This document shows positions 1 through 5,603 of a DNA stretch of 9,220 bases, piece by piece. The notes below the pieces were generated by a model that was not told the origin of the DNA, ran no database searches, and saw nothing but the letters and a program-made list of their open reading frames with translations. Origin of the DNA: an uncultured Oscillospiraceae bacterium (lineage in GTDB: Bacteria > Bacillota > Clostridia > Oscillospirales > Ruminococcaceae); contig CANNTZ010000079.1 of the NCBI GenBank assembly GCA_947522735.1, positions 1 to 9,220 on the forward strand, read 5' to 3'. The translations under genes were made by a program, and so were the position numbers. Within the stretch, counting starts at the first letter, position 1, and the number at the start of each line of letters is the position of its first letter.

Positions 1-168
1 ACCACGATTCGTTGCGCTTGCGGCGAGGTTATAGAGACCGGTTCAACAAAGAAAGATATTCGCGTTGAAATTTGCTCAAAGTGCCATCCGTTCTTTACCG
101 GCAAGCAGAAGCTTGTTGATACCGGCGGTCGTGTTGACAGATTTAAAAAGCGCTACAACATCGGTTGA
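1..168 (+). CDS. rpmE: 50S ribosomal protein L31, C-terminal part
   Basis: Frame 1 is open from the window edge to a TGA at 166-168 and gives 55 residues, missing perhaps the first 10-15. L31 is a small large-subunit protein at the central protuberance that takes part in a bridge to the 30S subunit. Two cysteine pairs, CAC near residue 6 and CSKC near residue 31, form the zinc-ribbon seen in the zinc-binding (C+) L31 type. They are followed by the typical CHPFFTGKQKLVDTGGRVDR segment and a basic RFKKRYNIG tail. A strong terminator follows 28 bases after the stop, so this is the end of its transcript. The base composition is less GC-rich than the surrounding genes, as is common for ribosomal proteins. 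The identification is firm; only the 5' end is missing. Confidence 0.97.
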   Translation, partial: TTIRCACGEVIETGSTKKDIRVEICSKCHPFFTGKQKLVDTGGRVDRFKKRYNIG

Positions 169-196
169 AGCATCGTATAAGCACTGTGATCACGAC

Positions 197-225
197 TATA
201 GGGACAGGTTTTTCCTGTCCCTATA
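197..225 (+). terminator. Rho-independent terminator after rpmE
   Basis: A perfect 12-bp stem (197-208 with 214-225, arm TATAGGGACAGG) closes a TTTTT loop. It lies 28 bases after the rpmE stop and is followed by a T-rich TTTGTTT stretch. It ends the ribosomal-protein transcript before the repeat element that begins at 233. The stem is symmetric, so it could also stop transcription from the other side, although no minus-strand gene ends here. Confidence 0.85.
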
Positions 226-232
226 TTTGTTT

Positions 233-447
233 CCGCGGCGGGCAGCGCCCGCTGGCATGTTCGCGGGCGAAACCGGCGCAAGCGACGGTTTCTTACGTTT
301 GCTGTTGCGCAGCGTTAATCCCCGCGGCGCGAGCGTGGATTTACCTTTCTCCGCGCGAGCCAGTCAGCGCACTTGATAACGTAAGGTCCCCGCAACGCGA
401 AGCGTGAGGACGACCGAGCCGCGGACTTATCTGCGGGCATTGCCCGG
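233..447. repeat. Modular GC-rich intergenic repeat, copy 1
   Basis: This fills most of the gap between rpmE and the YigZ gene. It opens with a hairpin of the form GCGGGCAGCGCCCGC (236-252) and closes with GGGCATTGCCCGG (435-447). Between them is a core (293-384) ending in GATAACGTAA (375-384). The opposite end has decayed to TTACGTTTGC (293-302). After the core comes a 39-bp right arm (386-424) that recurs at 1331-1370 and, inverted, at 1809-1848. A separate hairpin (269-275 with 286-292) lies just left of the core. No protein is supported here. It is probably a non-autonomous mobile or REP-like element; no transposase is visible. Confidence 0.8.
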
Positions 448-510
448 AAGCAAGGACAAGCGGCGCCTGATTCACTATGAATAATAAACAACACGCTCAG
501 GAGGTGCGGA

Positions 511-1152
511 ATGCCCATATACAGAACCGTCGCCGGGGAATACTCGGCAGAATTCGTGGAAAAGCGTTCGCGGTTTATCGGTCATATCGCCCCGGCAAGG
601 ACCCCGGACGAGGCGGCAGCTTTCATCAACGCGATACGCGCGAGACATTGGGATGCGACGCACAATGTCTATGCCTGGGCGCTGCGCGACGGACAGCAGT
701 CGCGCTACAGCGACGACGGCGAACCTCAGGGCACTGCGGGGCTGCCGGTGCTCGGCGTGCTGCAAAAATCCGGGCTGACCGACGTCGTCATCGTCGTCAC
801 CCGCTATTTTGGCGGGATACTGCTTGGCGGCGGCGGGCTTGTGCGCGCCTACTCCCACTCGGCGGCGCTGGCTGTCGAGGGGGCGCAGGTGCTCGACATG
901 CGTCTGTGCAAGCTGTTCACCGTCGATTCCGACTACACTCTATACGGAAAAATCTCGCGGATGCTGCCGAGGTTTGCGATAATTCAGCGGAGCATCGAGT
1001 TTGGCACGTCGGTGGTGCTGACGCTCGCCGCTCTTCCTGACGATTATGACGCTTTCCGCCGCGAGCTGATTGAGGCGTCATCCGGAGAGATTTCTCCCGT
1101 CATTGTGGGTGAAGAATATCTCGATTTCTCCACGGCTGGCACCACCCGATAG
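511..1152 (+). CDS. yigZ: YigZ/IMPACT (UPF0029) family protein
   Basis: The 213-residue product has the usual length and layout of bacterial YigZ proteins: an N-terminal IMPACT/UPF0029 domain (about residues 15-125, ribosomal-S5-domain-2-like fold) and a C-terminal DUF1949 domain (about 135-200) with an EF-G-like fold. Family signatures are KRSRFIGH (18-25), ATHNVYAW (49-56), SDDGEPQGTAG (67-77) and the glycine-rich VTRYFGGILLGGGG (96-109). The eukaryotic relative IMPACT is a translational regulator acting on Gcn1/Gcn2. The bacterial role is not settled, though a nucleic-acid or ribosome-linked role is often suggested. The ATG is supported by a strong CAGGAGGTG site at 498-505. The gene stands alone between two copies of the repeat, and the second begins within about 10 bases of its stop. 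Confidence 0.95.
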   Translation: MPIYRTVAGEYSAEFVEKRSRFIGHIAPARTPDEAAAFINAIRARHWDATHNVYAWALRDGQQSRYSDDGEPQGTAGLPVLGVLQKSGLTDVVIVVTRYFGGILLGGGGLVRAYSHSAALAVEGAQVLDMRLCKLFTVDSDYTLYGKISRMLPRFAIIQRSIEFGTSVVLTLAALPDDYDAFRRELIEASSGEISPVIVGEEYLDFSTAGTTR

Positions 1153-1157
1153 CATAT

Positions 1158-1393
1158 CCGCGCCGGGCAAGCGCCCGCAGATATATCCGCGGCGGGCAAT
1201 GCCCGCAGATATAGCCGCGGATCGCGCCAAAGGCGCTTACGTTATCGATTGCGCAGCGTTCATCCCCGCGGCGCGGGCACGGATTTATACCTTTCGCCGC
1301 GCGAGCCAGTCGGCGCGATTGATAACGTAAGGTCCCCGCAGCGCGAAGCGTGAGGACGACCGAACCGCGGATATGCCTGCGGGCGCTGCCCGC
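1158..1393. repeat. Modular GC-rich intergenic repeat, copy 2 (most complete)
   Basis: Order of parts: a hairpin unit (1158-1178); a 34-bp unit (1187-1220) identical to 1781-1814; a left arm (1215-1236) that is the inverse of 1765-1786 and 1940-1961; a 94-bp core (1237-1330) bounded by perfect 10-bp inverted repeats TTACGTTATC and GATAACGTAA; a right arm (1331-1370) shared with copy 1 and, inverted, with copy 3; and a closing hairpin GCGGGCGCTGCCCGC (1379-1393). Two self-complementary levels, core ends and outer hairpins, are nested. It starts about five bases after the yigZ stop. There is no convincing reading frame. Confidence 0.85.
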
Positions 1394-1395
1394 CC

Positions 1396-1468
1396 TCGCC
1401 AAAGGCGAAAGAAAAAGTCAACCATAAGAAAAGATAGAACCACTCAACTCCGCGCGAACCAGCTAACG
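1396..1468 (+). repeat. Direct repeat of about 74 bp, left copy
   Basis: This matches 1675-1749 over its full length with scattered differences. Shared blocks include GAAAAAGTCAA, CATAAGAAAA, CAACTCCGCG and CCAGCTAACG. It starts with a small GCCAAAGGC hairpin. Its last 20 bases or so (from about 1450) resemble the right half of the core of the modular repeat and run on into a decayed core end (GATATCGAATCCGTAAG, 1468-1484). The pair of direct repeats brackets a 206-bp segment with two strong stem-loops. Confidence 0.8.
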
Positions 1469-1539
1469 ATATCGAATCCGTAAGCCCACGCGCAAAGCGC
1501 GGAGGCGAACCGCGTCCGGTTCGAAAGATGAGAGGAGAT

Positions 1540-1589
1540 CCAAGGGGAGAGAAGAAAACCGCCCGAACGGTTTTCTTCTCTTTCCTTGG
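1540..1589. other. Long stem-loop (22-bp stem) in the repeat region
   Basis: Positions 1540-1561 pair with 1568-1589 in an uninterrupted 22-bp stem, with two adjacent G-U pairs if transcribed, around a CCCGAA hexaloop. The arms are purine-rich (AGAGAAGAAAACC) and pyrimidine-rich. There is no T-run after the stem in either direction that would make it an ordinary terminator. It sits between the two 74-bp direct repeats, so it may be the centre of a second, AT-richer mobile unit, or a structure formed in RNA read through the region. Confidence 0.85.
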
Positions 1590-1599
1590 TGCGTCTTTG

Positions 1600-1627
1600 C
1601 TTACTTTCGTCGCAAAACGAAAGTAAG
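1600..1627. other. Stem-loop (11-bp stem) next to the long hairpin
   Basis: CTTACTTTCGT (1600-1610) pairs perfectly with ACGAAAGTAAG (1617-1627) around a CGCAAA loop. It is followed at once by a small GTGCC/GGCAC hairpin (1627-1641). It lies only 10 bases after the long stem-loop and inside the same direct-repeat bracket, so the two probably belong to one element. No gene and no terminator T-run is attached. Confidence 0.8.
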
Positions 1628-1674
1628 TGCCTGCCCGGCACGAGGGCAAGTCAGCGCCAAAGCGCAGCTACTTC

Positions 1675-1749
1675 TCGCCGATAGGCGAACGAAAAAGTCA
1701 ATCATAAGAAAAAAACAGAATCACCCAACTCCGCGGGAGCCAGCTAACG
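1675..1749 (+). repeat. Direct repeat of about 74 bp, right copy
   Basis: Second copy of the repeat at 1396-1468, in the same orientation. It begins with a GCCGATAGGC hairpin where the left copy has GCCAAAGGC. Its A-rich middle has small length differences. Its end (CCGCGGGAGCCAGC, 1731-1744) merges into the truncated core at 1731-1764. Confidence 0.8.
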
Positions 1750-1786
1750 CACTCGATAACGTAAGCGCCTTTGGCGCGATCCGCGG
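1731..1786 (+). repeat. Truncated core plus arm of the modular repeat
   Basis: Only the right half of the core is present (1731-1764, ending in GATAACGTAA at 1755-1764). It is followed by the short arm GCGCCTTTGGCGCGATCC (1765-1782), the same arrangement as the right end of copy 3 (1930-1961). It abuts copy 3 and shares the CCGCGG at 1781-1786. It reads as a remnant left by deletion or by insertion of the neighbouring 74-bp repeat unit. Confidence 0.75.
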
Positions 1787-1984
1787 CGGGCAATGCCCGC
1801 AGATATAGCCGCGGTTCGGTCGTCCTCACGCTTCGCGTTGCGGGGACCTTACGTTATCGGTTTCGTTAACTTATTCGCGCGGCGCGAGCATAATTCTACC
1901 TTTCGCCGCGCGAGCCAGTCGGCGCACTTGATAACGTAAGCGCCTTTGGCGCGATCCGCGGCTATATCACCGGGCATTGCCCGG
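1781..1984. repeat. Modular GC-rich repeat, copy 3, with inverted arms
   Basis: Parts: the 34-bp unit (1781-1814) identical to that in copy 2; the long arm in inverse orientation (1809-1848); a 91-bp core (1849-1939) between perfect TTACGTTATC and GATAACGTAA ends; the short arm (1940-1961); and a closing hairpin CCGGGCATTGCCCGG (1970-1984). The core is in the same orientation as in copy 2, but its two arms have exchanged sides and are inverted. The last 18 bases are the end of the sialidase-like coding sequence on the minus strand, so element and gene overlap. Confidence 0.85.
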
Positions 1985-3667
1985 CGCCGCGAGCACGCAA
2001 TCGGTGACGGAGAGCGCGCGAAAATATACTTTGACCAACGGAATATCCGGATGAACGACTGCGCAGTCAGGAGCTCCGGCGCCGGAAATTCCGCGGCTGA
2101 TTAGCCGCCAACCACATTCATGCTCACTGCCTCCGTCGAGCAGACGACCGTTCACAACAAAATACGCAACGCCGGCGACAAAATCGAATACGACCGAGAC
2201 GTGGTTGACTCCGGGTATAAGGCAGCGCTCGCTGCGGAGGTATATCGTCTCTCGCGCCTCTGATATTTCGGCCTCGAGCCTCCCTTGTGCCCCAACACGG
2301 ATGGCGATGCCGCAGTCGCAACCGTCAATGGCTTCGAGAACGCTTTGTGCGCCGCGAAAATCAATGTCAAAGTCAAAGGTCAGCCCCGGAGTGACGTAGT
2401 CCGGGCGGAGCTCAAATTCGCGGTAGATCTCAAGCGGGCCGACGGCGTTTACGCCGGGACGGAGCACGGCGTCGGGCGGGATATCGAGCCGCGCGGACGG
2501 ATCGAACTGGCGGAAGACGGAATCAATGAAGCTCATGGGTATCTCGTGGATGCGCGCGATGGATTTCTGCGTCTCGCTGATATAAATCCGCTCCGCCTCA
2601 ACGATGATATCGGGATAGCTGAAGCCGGAGCCTGGAACGACGGTGTAGAGAACTATCTCCGGCTGCGACAGGCGCAGCGCGCCGCCCTCCTCAACGGCGG
2701 CACATAGCCACGCCGGATTGCGGGGATAGTAACCGCGACGGCCGCAGTTGGTGAACCAATAGAGATAACGCCCGCCGCCGATATCCCAGAAGGTGTTGTT
2801 GGCGCGGGTGTTTTTGACCTCCCGGCCGTCGGGATAGCGCAGCAGAAACGGCTTGCCGAAGCTTCGTCCGCAGTCATGGCTGAGCGCACAGCCCGACCGG
2901 CCGTTGGCGGTGCGGAAGGTGCAGACCACGACGCCCGACGCCAGAATGACGTAACAGTGCTCCTCCGAGACGGTATCAAAGCCCTCAACTCCGGTTATTC
3001 CGCAGCCGCCCTCGGGGAGAGTGACCCATGCGGCGTGATCCGGATCCGAGAGCAGAGAGTCGCTTTTCAGCAGTAGCCCCTCGCCGTGGCTCATGAAGCC
3101 GTCTCGGTTGCCGAGCTTGGTCAGCGGGACATAGACCGCGCCGTCGTGAATGAGCACTCGCGCCACGTTCCAGTAGAGCGGCACCTTTTCGCCGGACGGG
3201 CTGATGTGAGGCATAGTACGGTCGAGCAGCGTATCGTCAACGGGGATTTTTTTGCGCTCCGACCAGCTCTCACCGCCGTCGCGGCTGTAGCGGCAGCAGA
3301 ACGAAACGCCCATGTCGATGCGCGGAAAGCCCGCCTCCTTCGCCGTCAGATGCCGGTCGTTGTAGCAATAAAAGCAGAATACCGTCCCATCGGGGCCGGT
3401 GATGAGCTTGCTGTACGACGACTCCCAGCAGCGGCCGTCCTCCATCGGCTCAAGACGCCTCGGAGCGCTCCAGCTCCTGCCCTTGTCGCGGCTGCGCATT
3501 ACGCTGACATATTGCGCGGCGCTGCCCTCGAGCCCTCCGGAGGTAGTCACCGAGCACAGCCAGCTTCCGTCCGAAAGCACCGTCAGCGACGGCTGGTCGC
3601 AGTAGCCGCCCTTCTCCGTCGGTATAACCTGCCCGTTCTCGATGTCCCGCCAGTCCTTTATAAGCAT
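1967..3667 (-). CDS. Cytoplasmic sialidase-superfamily (BNR/Asp-box) protein
   Basis: The 566-residue product carries three Asp-box motifs of beta-propeller blades: SRDKGRSW (59-66), SRDGGESW (128-135) and a weaker SHDCGRSF (263-270). It also has the FRTANGRSG (251-259) and GFSYPDII (348-355) segments of the sialidase/neuraminidase fold. Residues from about 410 to the end form a beta-rich region resembling a concanavalin/LamG-type domain. No signal peptide, membrane segment or sorting signal is present and there are 20 cysteines, both pointing to the reducing cytoplasm. A canonical FRIP motif was not found, so sialic acid cleavage is not assured; it may act on another small oligosaccharide taken up by the cell. 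Start: ATG with GGGAGGC (3674-3680) seven bases upstream. The C-terminal PGNAR and the stop lie inside a repeat element. No transporter or other glycoside hydrolase is adjacent. Confidence 0.85.
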   Translation of the reverse strand: MLIKDWRDIENGQVIPTEKGGYCDQPSLTVLSDGSWLCSVTTSGGLEGSAAQYVSVMRSRDKGRSWSAPRRLEPMEDGRCWESSYSKLITGPDGTVFCFYCYNDRHLTAKEAGFPRIDMGVSFCCRYSRDGGESWSERKKIPVDDTLLDRTMPHISPSGEKVPLYWNVARVLIHDGAVYVPLTKLGNRDGFMSHGEGLLLKSDSLLSDPDHAAWVTLPEGGCGITGVEGFDTVSEEHCYVILASGVVVCTFRTANGRSGCALSHDCGRSFGKPFLLRYPDGREVKNTRANNTFWDIGGGRYLYWFTNCGRRGYYPRNPAWLCAAVEEGGALRLSQPEIVLYTVVPGSGFSYPDIIVEAERIYISETQKSIARIHEIPMSFIDSVFRQFDPSARLDIPPDAVLRPGVNAVGPLEIYREFELRPDYVTPGLTFDFDIDFRGAQSVLEAIDGCDCGIAIRVGAQGRLEAEISEARETIYLRSERCLIPGVNHVSVVFDFVAGVAYFVVNGRLLDGGSEHECGWRLISRGISGAGAPDCAVVHPDIPLVKVYFRALSVTDCVLAAPGNAR

Positions 3668-3696
3668 TTTGCCGCCTCCCTTGCGTGCTTTGCTTT

Positions 3697-3725
3697 ATTT
3701 TATCAAAAGCCCGCGGCTTTTTCAA
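3697..3725 (-). promoter_or_regulatory. Predicted promoter of the sialidase-like gene, hairpin in spacer
   Basis: Read on the minus strand, TTGAAA (3725-3720) and TAAAAT (3702-3697) are separated by exactly 17 bases, close to the sigma-A consensus, with the start codon about 30 bases downstream. The spacer is almost filled by an inverted repeat AAAAGCC-GCG-GGCTTTT (3721-3705), which could be an operator. The same hairpin could also weakly terminate the upstream GNAT transcript, whose stop is at 3749. If the promoter is real, the sialidase-like gene can be expressed independently of the GNAT gene. Confidence 0.65.
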
Positions 3726-3748
3726 CCCTCAACATTTGCGGAAGAGCG

Positions 3749-4561
3749 TCATTTTTTGTCGGGGCCTCTGCGAGTTTTCACAACATATACGGGATACTCG
3801 TGCGAAAAACGGTAGCCCAGCTTTTCCGCGAGCGCCACAGACACCGGCGTGGCGGCGTCCCAGCTCGGATATAACCCCAGGTCGAGACATTTGAGTATCA
3901 GCGCGGACGCACAGGCGGCGGCAAGCCCGCGACGGCGATAGTCCTTGCGCGTATCGATCTCGATCTCAATGCCGCCTTTGTAATGCGAATAGGACGACGC
4001 GCCCGCGACAGGCTCGCCGGAGCGCAGCGCCATAAAGCCAAGCCCGTTCCGCGCGTATTCCTCCCAGCTTGAGTATTGTGCGCAGAGATCGCGCGACCAG
4101 TCCGCCTCAAATGCGCGCCCGTAAAGCTCGCGCCCGACCGGCGCTATCGTGAAGCCGTCCGGAACGGCGTTCAGAAAGCCTTGCAGCCGCGTCCTGTCGA
4201 AGCCGCCGCCCTTTTTCGTTGCATAACGCACGGCTCTTTCGCAGCGCCCGTCATGGACCTTTTCGATAACGCGGCTCCATCCGTCGTTTTCCGGCGCCAG
4301 AATGAACGCGTCGCGGCAGACGGGAAGATTTTTTGCGAGCGCTGCGGCCGCTTCCTCTCCGGCAAGCGAGACGTCTCCCGCGAAAAAGACAAAATCCGCG
4401 AGCACGGCCTGCGCCAGCAGCGTGCCGTTTTCGCCCTCCACGCCGTAGACCTCGCCCATCACGCCTTGTATGCACGACCATATCAGCGTCTCGTCCCAGC
4501 CGTCGAACAGCGTGGCAAAACGCGGCAACGCGTCCCTTTCAAGCCTTTGGGGTCCGTACAT
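3749..4561 (-). CDS. GNAT-family N-acetyltransferase
   Basis: The product has 270 residues. The C-terminal half has the GNAT fold: a beta strand with a bulge (IEIEIDTRKDY, 198-208) runs into the acetyl-CoA pyrophosphate-binding loop YRRRGLAA (208-215) and its helix, followed by the motif-B-like DAATPVSVALAEKLGY (235-250). The N-terminal half (1-135) is a separate domain, as in the larger GNAT_acetyltran group that includes ZmaR-like proteins; that assignment is from memory of the family. It probably transfers acetyl from acetyl-CoA to an amine; the substrate cannot be read from the sequence, and self-resistance or small-molecule modification is only a guess. ATG with GGAGGT (4572-4567) five bases upstream. 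It is separated from the sialidase-like gene by 81 bases containing a predicted promoter, and preceded by a long hairpin-rich gap. Confidence 0.88.
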   Translation of the reverse strand: MYGPQRLERDALPRFATLFDGWDETLIWSCIQGVMGEVYGVEGENGTLLAQAVLADFVFFAGDVSLAGEEAAAALAKNLPVCRDAFILAPENDGWSRVIEKVHDGRCERAVRYATKKGGGFDRTRLQGFLNAVPDGFTIAPVGRELYGRAFEADWSRDLCAQYSSWEEYARNGLGFMALRSGEPVAGASSYSHYKGGIEIEIDTRKDYRRRGLAAACASALILKCLDLGLYPSWDAATPVSVALAEKLGYRFSHEYPVYVVKTRRGPDKK

Positions 4562-4578
4562 GATTTACCTCCGTCGCG

Positions 4579-4816
4579 TTTTAAATAAGGCGCCCGCCTC
4601 TCTGACCGATCGGGACAACCTACCTGACAGGCGGTTTTCATCCTCATGGCGCATGCCCGTCCGCGAGCCTGCGGATGCTTTCCGCGGCAGTCTCCTCTCG
4701 CGCCGGCCTCCCCCGCTCCTCAGGGGGCCCGCCGCCTCTGCTGCGGCAGAGGTACGCGGCTACGCCGCAAGCGCGCCCGTCCTTGCCGGACGCGCCCGGC
4801 GGGCATCGTGCGTCCG
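4579..4816. other. Hairpin-rich GC-rich gap, candidate structured leader
   Basis: No protein is supported in this stretch between the HD and GNAT genes. It contains a run of stems: 4661-4665/4683-4687 (CCGCG/CGCGG); 4710-4714/4723-4727 (CCCCC/GGGGG); 4735-4741/4746-4752 (7 bp, TGCG loop); 4756-4760/4764-4768 (GCGGC/GCCGC); and a bulged stem 4773-4795. On the minus strand it would form the end of the HD transcript and/or the 5' leader of the GNAT gene. I compared it by eye with T-box, cobalamin, TPP, guanidine, RNase P and SRP RNA signatures and matched none. GC-rich sequence forms hairpins easily, so function is unproven. Confidence 0.4.
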
Positions 4817-5467
4817 TCAGTCGTCGTTCATCCCGTTAAGGAGTCCTTCCAAACCGCATATCTCTCCGTTGCCCTCGATGCGAAGCCGTTCGCCGAAGCC
4901 GCGTTGATAATCGGCCTTTTCGTCGAGGATGCGGCGGCTCAGCTCGAAGTTGAGCTCTCCGCGGTAGCGCGGCATCTCCGATGCGCGAACGCGGGTGAGA
5001 TAATCGGCGGCCTCAAGCACCGATCCGCCCTGCGCCAGCGTCCAGAGACTTACCATCCAGACGTCGTAGGAGCCGAAGTGGTCGAGATGGTCGGCATCCT
5101 GATGGAGCCGGACCCAGACGGAATAGCCGGAACGGCGGGGGCTGCGGTCGTCGTGAACGGCAATGATGGAGCATATCTCGTCCAGCTCGTATGGCGAGCA
5201 GAGCTCCGGAATAAGCTCGCGAACAAGCCGCGCTCCCTCGGCTGCGTGATCGGCCTCGCGTCCGTTTGCGACGTCGTGCAGCCATGCCGCAGCAGTGAGT
5301 ATGCCGTCGTGCGAGGCGTCGCCGGGAAGGATGCGGCGGCGAAGCTCAAGCACGAGCCGCGCAACACGCTCGCCGTGATAGAATTTGTTGCCGAGCTCCT
5401 TCCAGTCGTGACTGCGGCTGTTTTTGAGCCGCGCTTCGGCAACCTGCTTTATCCTTTCAATTTCCAT
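4817..5467 (-). CDS. HD-domain metal-dependent phosphohydrolase
   Basis: The 216-residue protein has the HD-superfamily metal site in order: His31 (YHGERV), His64-Asp65 (WLHDVA, 62-67), further histidines at 74 and 105 (AVHDD), and Asp124 in HQDADHLDHFG (122-132). The length and the DADHLDHFG motif fit the small YedJ/YpgQ-like HD hydrolases, some of which act on nucleotides; the substrate here is unknown. It should be cytosolic, with no signal or membrane segment. The start is supported by GGAGG (5477-5473) five bases before the ATG. A TATAAT box lies on the minus strand at 5502-5497. The gene is divergent from the HAD hydrolase, and both are putative phosphohydrolases sharing a 136-bp control region, though a joint pathway is only an inference. 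Confidence 0.9.
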   Translation of the reverse strand: MEIERIKQVAEARLKNSRSHDWKELGNKFYHGERVARLVLELRRRILPGDASHDGILTAAAWLHDVANGREADHAAEGARLVRELIPELCSPYELDEICSIIAVHDDRSPRRSGYSVWVRLHQDADHLDHFGSYDVWMVSLWTLAQGGSVLEAADYLTRVRASEMPRYRGELNFELSRRILDEKADYQRGFGERLRIEGNGEICGLEGLLNGMNDD

Positions 5468-5496
5468 TTTGTCCTCCGCGTATTTTCGCTGTGTAT

Positions 5497-5502
5497 ATTA
5501 TA
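5497..5502 (-). promoter_or_regulatory. Predicted -10 box of the HD gene
   Basis: A perfect TATAAT on the minus strand lies 29 bases upstream of the HD start codon, leaving a leader of about 20-25 bases with the GGAGG site. The -35 position 17 bases away reads TTCCAA (5525-5520), only a weak match, so activation or a weaker basal level is possible. Confidence 0.55.
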
Positions 5503-5543
5503 CCATCAGCGCACGCATATTGGAACAGAAAACGCCGAAAAGA

Positions 5544-5573
5544 TTGACAGACCCCGTCCGGACGGGGTAAAAT
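5544..5573 (+). promoter_or_regulatory. Predicted HAD-gene promoter with an 18-bp palindrome in its spacer
   Basis: TTGACA (5544-5549, perfect -35) and TAAAAT (5568-5573) are separated by 18 bases. The perfect palindrome ACCCCGTCCGGACGGGGT (5551-5568) occupies the spacer nearly exactly. A palindrome between -35 and -10 is the usual location for an operator of a repressor, or of a MerR-type regulator when the spacer is long. The HAD start codon lies 30 bases downstream. No regulator gene is visible nearby. The palindrome is not followed by a T-run on either strand, so it does not look like a terminator. Confidence 0.7.
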
Positions 5574-5603
5574 AAAGGGAACAGGGTTGCAAGGAGGACG
5601 GCG

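Noticed and set aside
1100..1649. Open frames of 65-129 codons inside the repeat region
   Set aside because: They cross hairpins and repeat boundaries, change between repeat copies and have no ribosome sites; they are by-products of GC-rich repeats.
233..1984. Possible CRISPR array
   Set aside because: The repeats are long, modular and in both orientations, with no regular short spacers and no cas genes.
3086..3874. 262-codon plus-strand open frame across the sialidase-like and GNAT genes
   Set aside because: It spans the ends of two well-supported minus-strand genes and has low-complexity composition without motifs.
4579..4816. Known riboswitch, T-box, RNase P RNA, SRP RNA or tmRNA
   Set aside because: The conserved signature sequences of these RNAs were looked for by eye on both strands and not found.
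5551..5568. Palindrome as a transcription terminator
   Set aside because: There is no T-run after it on either strand, and it sits precisely between good -35 and -10 boxes, so an operator is the better reading.
4646..5575. 309-codon plus-strand open frame over the HD gene and its upstream gap
   Set aside because: It is antisense to a clear HD-domain protein and shows no family motif; the long frame follows from high GC.
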